DNA of 64,000 nucleotides, taken from positions 145,605-209,604 of the forward strand of contig NZ_AOMD01000021.1 of the NCBI RefSeq assembly GCF_000336915.1, written 5' to 3'. Shown here one piece after another: positions 8,769-17,887 of this stretch. The position numbers and the translations under genes were made by a program. Under the pieces are notes generated by a model. The model was not told the origin of the DNA. It did no database searches and saw only the letters and a program-made list of their open reading frames with translations. The DNA comes from Halococcus saccharolyticus DSM 5350. Lineage in GTDB: Archaea; Halobacteriota; Halobacteria; Halobacteriales; Halococcaceae. Positions within the stretch are counted from its first letter, which is position 1; each line of letters opens with the position of its first letter.

Positions 8769-10006
8769 CCTTCGACGAGCCTCCGTGCGGCCATCGTTAT
8801 TGCCTCTCGCTCCCGTTCGGACGCGGACACGACGCCGAGCCGGCGACGACACAGCCGCTCCAGCTCCGGGTTCGACACTGGCGTCTCCTCTCCGGCAGCG
8901 AGAGCATACATCTCCATATCCGTTCGAGAGTTGATAACCGTTACCCGCCGTCCACGCAGCGCGGTCTGCTCTCCCGCACGAGTTCTGGCGACGGCGAACG
9001 GATCGGTAGTCGAGAAAGACATCGGGTCGTTACCGTTGCTCGCGTCCGTCAGCATCGTCGGGAGCGCGGCGAGCGAAACCGGCTCGGTCACCGTTCGGTC
9101 GGGAACGCCGTCGAGGACGAGCGGGACGTGGACGTTCTCCTCGTACAGGTATGGTTCGTGGCCGTAGATCCCGTGCTCGCCGAACGCTTCACCATGATCG
9201 CCATGCACCGCGATCACGGCGTCAGTGTCAGCCCGAAGTCGGTCGAGAAACGCATCGGTGTAGCGAATCGAGTCGTCGTACGCCGTGAGCAACTGCTGAC
9301 GCAGGGCGGGATCGAAGGCGGATTCCTTGTCCGCTCGCCAGAACCGGTAGTTCGCGTACACCATCCGCCACCATCTCAACCGTCGGTACGCCTCGCTCGC
9401 CAGATACGGAACGTGGGGGTCCATGAGGTGAACCCAGACGAAGTACGGCTCCTCAACCGACTCGGTCCACTCGGTGACTTCGTCGTAGTAGTCCTCCCAC
9501 GGTTTGAACACCTCCTCGCGCTGCCACATGTTCAGGACCATGCGCACGGCGAACGTGAGATCGCTCTCCCGGGCTAGCTGTGAGACGAGACGACGGAATC
9601 CCCGGCGGACGAACGTGTCGAGGTAGTCCTCGAACCGGTCGAACCCCCGATCGAACCCGAAGTACCGCGACGTGAACGGGTTCGGCGTGAACGCGGCGGT
9701 AGCGTATCCCCGCCGCCGGAACGTCTCGGCCAGCGTGTTCCGTGTCTCCATGTGTCGGCGGATGTTCGCACGAAGTTCGTCGACATCGCCCGTATCCCCA
9801 CCGCCGACCGGGTCGTGGCCGGTCATGACTGTCGGCATTGATTCAGGTGTCGACGGCCCGGGGGCGATAGCGTTCTCGAAGACGAGACCGTCGTCGGCCA
9901 TCGCGTCGAGGGTGGGGGTGGTCTCGCGCTCGTAGCCCATAAACGAACAATGGTCCGCCCGGAGGCTGTCGACGGTCACCAGCACGACGTTTCGGCGGTC
10001 AGTCAT
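8765..10006 (-). CDS. Sulfatase-like hydrolase/transferase, alkaline phosphatase superfamily (paralogue 4)
   Basis: 413 residues with the same block order as its neighbours: VLVTVDSLRADHCSFMGYERETTP (D13 metal ligand), IAPGPSTPESMPTVMTG (candidate T53 nucleophile), SRYFGFDRGFDRFEDYLDTF, YFVWVHLMDPHVPYL and HGDHGEAFGEHGIYGHEPYLYEENVHVPLVL. It starts with ATG overlapping the TGA of paralogue 5 by 4 bp and ends overlapping the glycosyltransferase start by 4 bp. The C-terminal third varies most between paralogues, as expected if substrates differ. Cytoplasmic by lack of signal or membrane segments. Confidence 0.85.
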   Translation of the reverse strand: MTDRRNVVLVTVDSLRADHCSFMGYERETTPTLDAMADDGLVFENAIAPGPSTPESMPTVMTGHDPVGGGDTGDVDELRANIRRHMETRNTLAETFRRRGYATAAFTPNPFTSRYFGFDRGFDRFEDYLDTFVRRGFRRLVSQLARESDLTFAVRMVLNMWQREEVFKPWEDYYDEVTEWTESVEEPYFVWVHLMDPHVPYLASEAYRRLRWWRMVYANYRFWRADKESAFDPALRQQLLTAYDDSIRYTDAFLDRLRADTDAVIAVHGDHGEAFGEHGIYGHEPYLYEENVHVPLVLDGVPDRTVTEPVSLAALPTMLTDASNGNDPMSFSTTDPFAVARTRAGEQTALRGRRVTVINSRTDMEMYALAAGEETPVSNPELERLCRRRLGVVSASEREREAITMAARRLVEG

Positions 10007-11304
10007 AGCGTCCCCTCGACGAGCGCTGTCGTGTCGTCGATCGAGCGCTTCTCGCGTTCGGTCGCGGTATGGTTGGCGAGGATCGCCTCGAACACGCTGG
10101 CCAACTCTCCGTGGTCGTCGACGACGTTCACCTGCTCATCCGGGTCGAGTCTGAGATCGTAGAGCTCCCGTCGGTTCGGATCGCGGATGAACTTGTGGTC
10201 GCGCGTCCTGATGGCGGTCCGGCGGTCGTCGCCGACCAGCACTTTCGAGATCGTCCACGGCCGTTCGGCTGCCGCGTGGAGCGACGGCGCGGGGAATCGA
10301 TGAGTTGCCTCGGCCAACTCCGCGATCGTCGTCGGAATCGACCGGAGAGGAACCGGCGCGTCGACCGTTTCCTGTCTCCCAGCATTCGCTATCACCAGAG
10401 GCACGTGCACCAGACTCTCGTAGAGGTGTGGTTGGTGGCCGTACCGTCCGTGTTCGCCGAACTCCTCGCCGTGGTCCGCATGAACGACGAAAACGGGGTC
10501 ATCGTCCCGAAGATCCGCTTGCAAGCGGTGGAGAAAGCGGTCGGCGTGCCGGATCGAGTCGTCGTAGAGATCGAGAAATCGCTGGCGTTCGTCCGGGCCG
10601 AAATCAGGCTCCCAGCCTGCGTTGAGCATTCGCCAGTACTGGCCGAACGAGCGGACGAGATCGCCCCGCGAACTCCACTGCCGGCTCGCTGCCGGCGGGA
10701 GCCATGGGTGATGCGGATCGAGCAACAGCACCCAGAGGAAGTACGGCTCCGGTGCCCGCTCACACCAGTCGTGGATCAGATCGTAGTAGTCGTCCCAGGG
10801 GCGGAGTGTCTCCTCACGACGGACGAGGTTGCGAGCCAGTCGGAGAGACGTCGCGGCTCCGCCACCCTCGATGGAACGCCGGAAGATCCGGTTCCACGCC
10901 CGCTCGGCCGTCCCACGGTCCTCGTGGAGGAAGTCCTCGAACCAGTCGAACCCCCCGTCGAACCCGAAGTAACTCGACGCCGGCGGGTTCGGTGACACCG
11001 CTCCGGTGGCGTATCCCGCCGCCGAGAGCGCCTCGGCCAGCGTCTTTCGGGAGGTCACCTGTTCGCGCTGCTCCTCGTTCAGCCCGATCTCCGGGCTAGC
11101 GAGCGAAAACGTCCCGGTCATGACGCTCGTCATCGAGGCGATCGTTGGGACCCCGGAGGCGATGGCGTTCTCGAAGACGACGCCCTCCGCGGCCATCGCG
11201 TCGAGGGTTGGTGTGGTCTCGCGCTCGTAGCCCATGAACGAACAGTGGTCCGCACGGAGGCTGTCCATCGTGACGAGAACGACGTTTCGTTTCTCTGCAT
11301 CCAT
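10003..11304 (-). CDS. Sulfatase-like hydrolase/transferase, alkaline phosphatase superfamily (paralogue 5, first gene of operon)
   Basis: 433 residues from the ATG at 11304 (a GTG three codons upstream is an alternative). The N-terminus VVLVTMDSLRADHCSFMGYE gives metal ligand D14. The nucleophile region differs from its paralogues: SGVPTIASMTSVMTG, with Thr54 still aligned but the Pro-Glu pair lost. The second metal site is HADHGEEFGEHGRYGHQPHLYESLVHVPLVI. It is the promoter-proximal gene of the minus-strand operon that runs to 306. About 300 bp without a gene separate it from the next gene upstream, which probably contain the operon promoter. Substrate unknown. Confidence 0.85.
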   Translation of the reverse strand: MDAEKRNVVLVTMDSLRADHCSFMGYERETTPTLDAMAAEGVVFENAIASGVPTIASMTSVMTGTFSLASPEIGLNEEQREQVTSRKTLAEALSAAGYATGAVSPNPPASSYFGFDGGFDWFEDFLHEDRGTAERAWNRIFRRSIEGGGAATSLRLARNLVRREETLRPWDDYYDLIHDWCERAPEPYFLWVLLLDPHHPWLPPAASRQWSSRGDLVRSFGQYWRMLNAGWEPDFGPDERQRFLDLYDDSIRHADRFLHRLQADLRDDDPVFVVHADHGEEFGEHGRYGHQPHLYESLVHVPLVIANAGRQETVDAPVPLRSIPTTIAELAEATHRFPAPSLHAAAERPWTISKVLVGDDRRTAIRTRDHKFIRDPNRRELYDLRLDPDEQVNVVDDHGELASVFEAILANHTATEREKRSIDDTTALVEGTL

Positions 11305-11610
11305 CGAGATCACTCCCGCTCGTCGGCTTTTCGACTGTGCGTCCCCGTGACATCGGCTGTGATACTACTTGCAGACCGCCATCTATCCCAGAGAAGCGAA
11401 GATAGCCAGTAGAGCATCGACCCAGCCCGGGTTCGAACGGCGACAGTAGTAACCATTACACTCACCACATCGTATGAATACGGATTGAAATAAATATACT
11501 GTCTAGAGGTCTAGCCACGTTCGTCGTGGGTGGCGTTGTTGTGGACGAATCCTTTGAAGCGGTTCGAGGCGTGAACGACCGCTCCGTCCGGCGGTAGTGT
11601 TCGACGGACA
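11305..11610. other. Gene-free spacer with probable operon promoter
   Basis: Spacer of 306 bp between the sulfatase operon and the short sulfatase-like gene, both on the minus strand. The part around 11470-11505 is AT-rich (aaataaatatactg) and on the minus strand could give a TATA element, but it would leave a leader of about 170 nt. A GTTCGAAC stretch at 11431-11438 recalls a tRNA T-loop, but no tRNA fold can be built around it. No convincing ORF seen. Confidence 0.4.
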
Positions 11611-12537
11611 TCACAGGTATCCCAGTTGCTGGAGTCGCGCTTCGACGTTCTCGGACGAGGCCGAACTCGATTGAGGGGTGATACTGGGGTCGTACTCTCC
11701 GAGATCGGTCGCCGAGGTTTTCACCCACGGGACGTTCTTCACGACCGGGTGGAGACAGCCGGCGGGGTGGTCGTAGATGCCCCACTCGCCGATGGCGTCC
11801 CCGTGGTCGGCCGTGATGGCGACGGTGTCGGCGTCCAGATTCCGGAGCAACAGTTCGACCTGATCGAGCACCGTCCTGAGTGTGTCGCGGTAGGCCGACC
11901 AGAACGTCTCGCGGTCGATTTTGCCTTTTCGCAGCGCATCGACGACTGTCTCGCCGCCATCGCGTCCGAACGGGTCCGCCGCGAACGAGTCGACGCCTTC
12001 GGTACCGACGAACGGGTGGTGTGGCTGCATGTAGTGAACGATCAGAAAGTCCGGGGCGTACTCCCGACCGACGGCGATGGCGCGATCGGTGACGGGGTCG
12101 GGCGGGACGGTTCCGAGTTCGTCGTCCCAGCCGTAGTGCCACACCTCGTCGAGCACTTGGAAATCGGCCGCGTCGAGTACCTCGGCCGAGAAAGCGTTCC
12201 CCGTGACGTACGCCGTCTCGCGGGTTTCGGCCGCGTACTCCGTTGTGAACGTCTTCACCATCCACTCTTCGGACATGCTACCGACGGAGCCGACTGATTC
12301 GACGCCACTCACGAACGCGTACTCGTCGGCTACCTCACGGAGGAGATCGACGCGACAGGCGTCGAGTACGATGAGGACATCCCACTCGCGGTCGTAAACG
12401 TTCACACCCCGTGGAACGTGCCAGCCGAGGTGTCGCCATGCGCCGGCGTAGAGTTCGTAGGTGCTGTCCCGCAATCCGTCGGAGGGGTTCTCGCGTATCC
12501 GCGTCGTTGTACGCCTCACCCAGTCAGCGAACGTCAT
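11611..12537 (-). CDS. Short sulfatase-like protein, alkaline phosphatase superfamily
   Basis: 308 residues, shorter than and of a different subfamily from the tandem paralogues. Metal motifs are DVLIVLDACRVDLL (D59) and ITADHGDAIGEWGIYDHPAG (D244, H245, H257), with HYMQPHHPFVGT between them. The nucleophile region is probably GSMSEEWMVKTF (about 86-97). This compact form, with an N-terminal amphipathic stretch near YELYAGAWRHLGW and an LGY tail, is common in haloarchaeal glycan clusters. ATG start at 12537. It is likely in its own transcript since spacers lie on both sides. It may act on phosphate or sulfate esters; no substrate evidence. Confidence 0.8.
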   Translation of the reverse strand: MTFADWVRRTTTRIRENPSDGLRDSTYELYAGAWRHLGWHVPRGVNVYDREWDVLIVLDACRVDLLREVADEYAFVSGVESVGSVGSMSEEWMVKTFTTEYAAETRETAYVTGNAFSAEVLDAADFQVLDEVWHYGWDDELGTVPPDPVTDRAIAVGREYAPDFLIVHYMQPHHPFVGTEGVDSFAADPFGRDGGETVVDALRKGKIDRETFWSAYRDTLRTVLDQVELLLRNLDADTVAITADHGDAIGEWGIYDHPAGCLHPVVKNVPWVKTSATDLGEYDPSITPQSSSASSENVEARLQQLGYL

Positions 12538-12690
12538 GAGTACTCAGAGTGCGCTCTGTTCTCTTTAATCTTATCGGGAAACGACACAGTCGGCCACCGA
12601 TTGTACATCCATATCGAGAAATCCTCAATCAGCATTCCAACCAGTGGTACCGTGTAAAATCCTATATTGAGTTGCTACGATAGCCGTCAA

Positions 12691-12724
12691 GTATTATATG
12701 TGGGATGACGAAGGACGAAGGGAG
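12691..12724 (+). promoter_or_regulatory. TATA-like element and Shine-Dalgarno for the GT2 gene
   Basis: TATA-like gtattatat at 12691-12699 is followed by ggag at 12721-12724, six bases before the ATG at 12731. The pair favours the start at 12731 over the in-frame ATG at 12698, which overlaps the TATA element itself. Confidence 0.5.
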
Positions 12725-12730
12725 AAGCAG

Positions 12731-13648
12731 ATGAGACAGACACGAGAGGTAGTTTCGGTAGTCATCACTACCTACTATCGCAACGACCGCTTGCGTGGTG
12801 CGATTGAGAGTGCGCTCGGTCAGACCTACCCAGCAGTAGAAGTCGTCGTTGTCGACGACTCCGGCGAAGCGCACGCGAAAAGCGTAGCGGACGAATACGA
12901 CGTGAGATATATCCCACATGATGTGAACAAAGGAACTAACACAGCTCGGAACACCGGTATCGAGGGCTCATCCGGGCGATACGTACAGTTGCTAGATGAC
13001 GACGACCGATTGCATCGAGAGAAAGTACAGGCACAGATGGAGGCCTTTGCTGTATCCGACTCGACTGGCGTGGTGTACTGCGGCGTCACCCTCAAAGGAG
13101 ACAGTGAGACCCGAGAAGTGTTGCCCGACCCCGACGTCAGTGGTGACGTCCTAGCCTGCGCGCTCACGCTCGATCCGTTCCCCTGCTATACCAGTTCGAT
13201 GCTGATCGATAGAGAGTACCTTGATCGAGTCCTGCCGCTTGCGGTTCGCCCGACCGTCGATGACCTATGGCTGATGATCGAGCTGGCAAAGATAACCGAG
13301 TTCGATCATGTGGCTCGGTCCTTGGTCACGAAACGGCAGACGGACAGCTCTCTCGGTCAAGGAATGACCAATGCCCGAGAACGATTCAATCTCATCGAGG
13401 AATACGACGAACTATACGAAAAGTTCCCTGCCGCCGTCCGTGGAACGGCGCTTGGCAACACACATCATCAGACTGGTTCGTTGTTGTTCGACGAGCGCAT
13501 CTGGTCGTTCAAAGCAACACTCGCCTACTGGAAAGCACTGTATTATCGTCCGGAACCCTCAACTCAGTTCGTGGGCGCATGTATCGCCTCACTGCTCGGT
13601 AAGCCAGGGATATCTGCAGCGAAATCGCTTCGTTCTTTGGTCACGTGA
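12731..13648 (+). CDS. Glycosyltransferase family 2 (GT-A fold)
   Basis: 305 residues from the ATG at 12731, preferred because a GGAG motif lies six bases upstream; an in-frame ATG at 12698 would add 11 residues. Motifs of GT2: VVSVVITTYYRNDRLRGAIESALGQTYP, the nucleotide-binding VVVDDSG, NKGTNTARNTGIEGSSGRYVQLLDDDD with the metal-binding DxD-type acidic run. The C-terminal third has no membrane segment. Likely cytoplasmic transferase adding one sugar to the surface glycan. Slightly lower GC than the flanking operons, as for the next gene, which could mean recent acquisition. Donor and acceptor unknown. Confidence 0.87.
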   Translation: MRQTREVVSVVITTYYRNDRLRGAIESALGQTYPAVEVVVVDDSGEAHAKSVADEYDVRYIPHDVNKGTNTARNTGIEGSSGRYVQLLDDDDRLHREKVQAQMEAFAVSDSTGVVYCGVTLKGDSETREVLPDPDVSGDVLACALTLDPFPCYTSSMLIDREYLDRVLPLAVRPTVDDLWLMIELAKITEFDHVARSLVTKRQTDSSLGQGMTNARERFNLIEEYDELYEKFPAAVRGTALGNTHHQTGSLLFDERIWSFKATLAYWKALYYRPEPSTQFVGACIASLLGKPGISAAKSLRSLVT

Positions 13649-13929
13649 GCGTTCATCCCTCGAACACACAGTTCGACAAGCACACCAACGGTACTCACTC
13701 AGCGGACCACGAACAAGAGTTCCGAGAATGTTCAATTGATTGGAAAATTATGGGTACGAACGGCCCCGTGCCGCTTGGAGCAAGTCTCCAAACGTAGCGA
13801 GTCACGAGCTCGACCACCATCAACACGCATAGTGAGAGTAGCCGTTCACAACAACGTTTATGATGTGATAGGAACAATGGTTTCGAGAACACGTACTACC
13901 GACGGCAGACCACGGGAGAATCCAAACCA

Positions 13930-14823
13930 ATGAGTTGCCCTAGTGTGAGTGTCGTACTTGCCACGTACAATCGAGCGGACGTGCTCGGACGAGCGATTCG
14001 AAGCGTATTGGCGCAGACGTATTCGGACTTCGAACTCATCGTCATCGACAGTGGGACAGACAACGCCGACGAAATCGTTGCCTCGTTTGATGACCCGAGA
14101 ATACGGTATCTGCGACAAAAGCCACAAGGGCTTGGAGCAGCCAGAAATCTCGGTATCGACGTGGCACGGGCCGAGTTAATAGCGTTTCAAGACGACGACG
14201 ACGAATGGCAGCCAACGAAATTAACCAAGCAGGTGGACGCGATCCGAAACGCGCCAGAAAGCGTCGGCGTCGTGTATTCAACGGTCCAGAAGATACAGAA
14301 CGGTCAGCAGTGGTGGGTTCCAAACGAGAACACAACCCAGACGAGCGGAAGTCTCGTCCCCGCACTCTGGCGGCATAACTTTGTCTCACCCCAAACGGTT
14401 CTCATCAAAAAACGATGCGTGGAGACGGTAGGCGGGTTTGACGAGAGCCTACCCGCACTTGAGGACTGGGAGATGTGGCTCAGAGTCGCGCAGACATTTG
14501 AATTCGAGCACGTCGATGAAGCCTTGGCGACAGCGCACATCAGCGAGGATAGTATGAGTGTCGATTATGAATCGCTTGCGGTAGCAAGAGACGCCATCGT
14601 TCGCAAACACCGACACACGTTCGACGAAGAGTCGGTAGCCCGACATCTGTTCTGGTCTGGACATGGGTTCATGAAAACGAACAATGTCGACCAGGGTCGA
14701 AGAAACCTACGAGAAGCACTTTCGGCCGAGTTCCGACCGTTGTATCTCGCCAGTTTTGCCGCCTCAATCTGTGGGCATCGTCTGTACAACCGTCTGTACA
14801 GCATGAGAAAAAGCGTTGGATGA
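13930..14823 (+). CDS. Glycosyltransferase family 2 (GT-A fold)
   Basis: 297 residues. Typical GT2 N-terminus SVSVVLATYNRADVLGRAIRSVLAQTY, LIVIDSGTDN, QGLGAARNLGIDVARAELIAFQDDDDEW (DxD metal site), and the acceptor region VETVGGFDESLPALEDWEMWLRVA with the ED motif of the catalytic base. It shares layout with the preceding GT2 gene but is not closely similar beyond family motifs. A 281-bp spacer separates them, so separate transcription is possible. It converges with the flippase gene on the other strand. Sugar specificity cannot be inferred. Confidence 0.88.
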   Translation: MSCPSVSVVLATYNRADVLGRAIRSVLAQTYSDFELIVIDSGTDNADEIVASFDDPRIRYLRQKPQGLGAARNLGIDVARAELIAFQDDDDEWQPTKLTKQVDAIRNAPESVGVVYSTVQKIQNGQQWWVPNENTTQTSGSLVPALWRHNFVSPQTVLIKKRCVETVGGFDESLPALEDWEMWLRVAQTFEFEHVDEALATAHISEDSMSVDYESLAVARDAIVRKHRHTFDEESVARHLFWSGHGFMKTNNVDQGRRNLREALSAEFRPLYLASFAASICGHRLYNRLYSMRKSVG

Positions 14824-14892
14824 AATACACTCTGTTCAGTTCAGACACCATCGGAAATGTCCTCGTACTGGCTCCACAGCGGGTAACCGCCG

Positions 14893-16410
14893 TCATCTGA
14901 AGGAGCTGATAACCGTATTGAAAACCGTGCTGATACCAATATCGAACCGTCGCTCTATGCCGACCATGACGAGAGAATAGAGGACGATTCCCACAGTAAC
15001 CAGAAACAGGAACTCCACTATCGATGAGCCAATCGCCACGTTCGTTCGGACGAACCACACCCCGATCGCCATCACTGCACTACCAACGGCAGGGTACGAA
15101 ACAACGCGGATGAGTCTGAAGTAGCTTCCCTCGACCTGTCTCACCGCGAGATAGTTGGCTATCGGGCTGGCGACGATCCCGCTCACGACGACCACGAATG
15201 CTGTCCCGGCGATACCCCAGCGATCAGTAGCAGAATAGATCAGTACAACGACAATAGCGAGCTCCAGAACCTGTAGTTTCGTGTTATAATCCGGCCGTCC
15301 AACGGCCTCAAACAATGGGCCAGTCGATGATCCGAGTGAGCGGATAGCGCCCCACAGGGTGAGTATCTGCATCGGCCATACCATGGGCAACCACTGCTCG
15401 CCAAGAAACCCCTGGACGAACACCGGGGCGGTGACGAAAATTCCTGCCGCCATCGGGAACGAGACCATCGTTGTCAGTTGAATCGTTCTGAAATATCCCT
15501 TCCGGAGCTTCGTGTCATCGGTCTGTAGCTGTGAGTACGCTGGAAACACGACGTTCGAGATCGTATGTGTGATCTCCGTCGCCGGTGCGTTCGAAAAGCG
15601 AAACGCGAGTTGATAAAACCCGAGCACGCTCGCACTGAGAAACCATCCAATGAAAGCATCATCGCCCTGATTGAGCAAAAAAGCAAGAACGCCCGAGCCC
15701 AAAATCCATTTCCCGTAGCCGAGAAGTTCGCGTGCCTGTGCCCTGTCGAACGCTGGCCACGGTCGGTACTCGTGAATCAGATATGACAGAACGATTGTGA
15801 CGATATTGCCCGCGAGCCGCCCGAACACGAACGCCCATACACTCCGGAAAATCCACGCTGTAGCGATCGTCACCGCCGCGTTCACGAGTGAGCCAGTCAG
15901 GGTATAAGCGAACTGTTTGTGAAAATCCAGATTCTTCCGGAAATAGATCAACCCTGGATTCCGTAGGCTAGTGAGCAACGACGTGAGCGCGAGCACCCTG
16001 ATGAGATCTGTCGATCGAGGTTCGCCGAAGAACACGGCCGCATACGGGGCCGCGACGTACGCGATACCGACAACGAGAACGCCTCTGATGATCTGCAAAC
16101 TCCAAGCGGTGTTCAGATACTCGTTTATATTGCGTTCTTTCCGCTGGATGAGAGCTCTGTCGACACCGAACTCAGAAAACTGCTCCAGAACAGTGAGAAC
16201 GAGGAGAGTAATCCCGATGAGACCGATCGCGGCAGGTGAGAGCAAACGGGCGAGGACGATCAGTTTTGCGAGCTGTAGTCCGCGGTCGAAGACGTTGATC
16301 AACGTGACCCAAATACCGCTTTTTACCGTGCGCTCCTTGACCCCTCCTTCCGGAACGAGCGTCCGCTTGACAAAATCCAGCAGTTGGTTGAGCGACAATC
16401 TATCGAACAT
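14893..16410 (-). CDS. Oligosaccharide/polysaccharide flippase (MOP superfamily, Wzx-like)
   Basis: 505 residues from the ATG at 16410; the frame extends to a GTG at 16452 (14 more residues). There are about 12 to 14 hydrophobic segments over the whole length. The N-terminal GIWVTLINVFDRGLQLAKLIVLARLLSPAAIGLIGITLLVL and the FGVDRALIQRKERN loop are characteristic of the WzxC/RfbX-like polysaccharide transporter family. Expected to flip lipid-linked oligosaccharide across the cytoplasmic membrane for S-layer or exopolysaccharide assembly. It lies between glycosyltransferase and sugar-nucleotide genes, consistent with this role. The gene is transcribed alone on the minus strand. Confidence 0.87.
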   Translation of the reverse strand: MFDRLSLNQLLDFVKRTLVPEGGVKERTVKSGIWVTLINVFDRGLQLAKLIVLARLLSPAAIGLIGITLLVLTVLEQFSEFGVDRALIQRKERNINEYLNTAWSLQIIRGVLVVGIAYVAAPYAAVFFGEPRSTDLIRVLALTSLLTSLRNPGLIYFRKNLDFHKQFAYTLTGSLVNAAVTIATAWIFRSVWAFVFGRLAGNIVTIVLSYLIHEYRPWPAFDRAQARELLGYGKWILGSGVLAFLLNQGDDAFIGWFLSASVLGFYQLAFRFSNAPATEITHTISNVVFPAYSQLQTDDTKLRKGYFRTIQLTTMVSFPMAAGIFVTAPVFVQGFLGEQWLPMVWPMQILTLWGAIRSLGSSTGPLFEAVGRPDYNTKLQVLELAIVVVLIYSATDRWGIAGTAFVVVVSGIVASPIANYLAVRQVEGSYFRLIRVVSYPAVGSAVMAIGVWFVRTNVAIGSSIVEFLFLVTVGIVLYSLVMVGIERRFDIGISTVFNTVISSFR

Positions 16411-16614
16411 CTTGGCGAGAGTGGTAATCAAGGCATCGGTCGTCGAGAGCACAGTCCGAGGATCTTCTCTCGTCTTGGGTTTCCACTAACGACCAGCGAC
16501 GGACGTTCTCCAGACTGGGCGGCACCGACCAAGGCAGGTAGTGTGAACATCCCCAGCCGGTAACCTCACACTGGATTGGTGAATCGGATCGTCGATACTG
16601 AGCCCATATCTACA

Positions 16615-17670
16615 TCAACGGTCGATGTACCATTCGACGAACTGCTCTAGTCCGGTTTCGAGATCCACTGACGGCGTCCAGTCCAAGTGCTCCTCGGCTC
16701 GGGTGATGTCCGATACGTACACCTTCTGATCACCCTCGCGCCAGTCGTCGAACCCGACGGCCGTCCGCCTGCCTGTCTGTGCCTCCAGCAAATCAAAGAG
16801 TTCGATCAGACTCGTCGTGGTGTGGGGACCACCACCCATGTTGTACACGGCCGGTTTGTCCGTCGGATTCGAGAGGAAGGCGTCGTAGGCTTCGACGAGG
16901 TCAGTAACGTATAGCGCGTCCCGAACCTGTTTGCCGTCACCGTAGACGGTCAGCGGTTCGTCTTCGAGCGTGCTGATGGCGAAGTGTGCGATCCATCCCT
17001 GATCTTCGATGCCGAACTGCCGGGGACCGTAGATACAGCTCATCCGGAACGCAGCAGCGTCGATCTCGTTTCGCGCTGCGTAATCCTGCAAGTAGAGGTC
17101 ACCGGCGAGCTTCGACGTCCCGTACGGTGTGTGTTCACAGTCATCGATCGACAGCGATTCCGGGATTCCACGTTCGTATTCGGGGTCGTCGTACCAGTAC
17201 CGAGTCTCCGCTTCTCGAACCGATATTTCGTTGACGTTCGATCCGTACACCTTATTGGTCGACGCAAAGACGACAGCGGGATCGCTCTCGGCCTTTCGGG
17301 CTGCTTCGAGGACGTTGAACGTCCCCTGGGCGTTCACCTCGAAATCCGTCCGGGGGTCATTGAGCGACGCAGTGACCGCCACCTGGCCGGCCAGATGGAC
17401 GACCGCGTCGTGCCCCTCGACGATCGATTCGATGCGATCGCTGTTCCGGATATCGGCCTCGACGAAATCGATATCCGGGTACCGTTCTCGGAGATAGTCG
17501 TAATTGTACGCCGCCGTGTCGCGGCCCTCCGCTGTCGCTGCGAGCGTGCTGGCCCGCGAGAAATCGTCGAGCACCGTAACCTGAGGTCCCCGGGTCGCAT
17601 AGTATTCGGCGACGTGGCTGCCGACGAACCCGGCTCCACCGGTGACGAGAACGCGGTTGATCGCTCCCAT
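16615..17670 (-). CDS. NAD-dependent epimerase/dehydratase (extended SDR; CDP-paratose/CDP-tyvelose 2-epimerase-like)
   Basis: 351 residues. TGGAGFVG at 10-17 binds NAD, STNKVYG at 137-143 gives the catalytic Ser/Thr, and Tyr183/Lys187 in TPYGTSK form the YxxxK pair. The stretch YNYDYLRERYPDIDFVEADIRN and the long insertion after the Ser/Thr motif resemble CDP-tyvelose 2-epimerases more than GalE, but UDP-glucose 4-epimerase activity is possible. It would supply an epimerised nucleotide sugar to the local glycosyltransferases. A TATA element, minus strand 17691-17700, sits about 26 nt before the ATG, so the mRNA is probably leaderless. Confidence 0.82.
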   Translation of the reverse strand: MGAINRVLVTGGAGFVGSHVAEYYATRGPQVTVLDDFSRASTLAATAEGRDTAAYNYDYLRERYPDIDFVEADIRNSDRIESIVEGHDAVVHLAGQVAVTASLNDPRTDFEVNAQGTFNVLEAARKAESDPAVVFASTNKVYGSNVNEISVREAETRYWYDDPEYERGIPESLSIDDCEHTPYGTSKLAGDLYLQDYAARNEIDAAAFRMSCIYGPRQFGIEDQGWIAHFAISTLEDEPLTVYGDGKQVRDALYVTDLVEAYDAFLSNPTDKPAVYNMGGGPHTTTSLIELFDLLEAQTGRRTAVGFDDWREGDQKVYVSDITRAEEHLDWTPSVDLETGLEQFVEWYIDR

Positions 17671-17690
17671 AACTCGTCAACAGTTCCCAC

Positions 17691-17700
17691 AGATATATTC
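17691..17700 (-). promoter_or_regulatory. TATA element for the SDR epimerase gene
   Basis: Read on the minus strand it is gaatatatct, centred 26 nt upstream of the ATG at 17670. This spacing is what leaderless haloarchaeal transcripts show. Confidence 0.55.
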
Positions 17701-17830
17701 CTATTCATTGTTCTGTCACCACAACCACATACCATCGAAACCGCTCGATCGAAGCGTTCGTTCCCGCCGACGAGGGCTGCAAACCGCGCCGAGCTGGATG
17801 GACCATACGAACGAACGATCGGGACCCCAA

Positions 17831-17852
17831 TAATATAAAAAATATTTAAAAA
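17831..17852 (+). promoter_or_regulatory. AT-rich promoter of the rmlC-rmlA operon
   Basis: An uninterrupted AT run (TATA-like tttaaaaa at 17845-17852, with aatataaaa before it) about 40 nt ahead of the ATG at 17888. It stands out strongly from the GC-rich surroundings and is the only promoter candidate for the downstream rml genes. Confidence 0.55.
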
Positions 17853-17887
17853 GAGTTTTATCTATCGATAGCAATTAGTGTATTGTG

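Noticed and set aside
11431..11438. GTTCGAAC resembling a tRNA T-loop
   Set aside because: The flanking bases do not form a T-stem or an acceptor stem on either strand; no tRNA can be folded.
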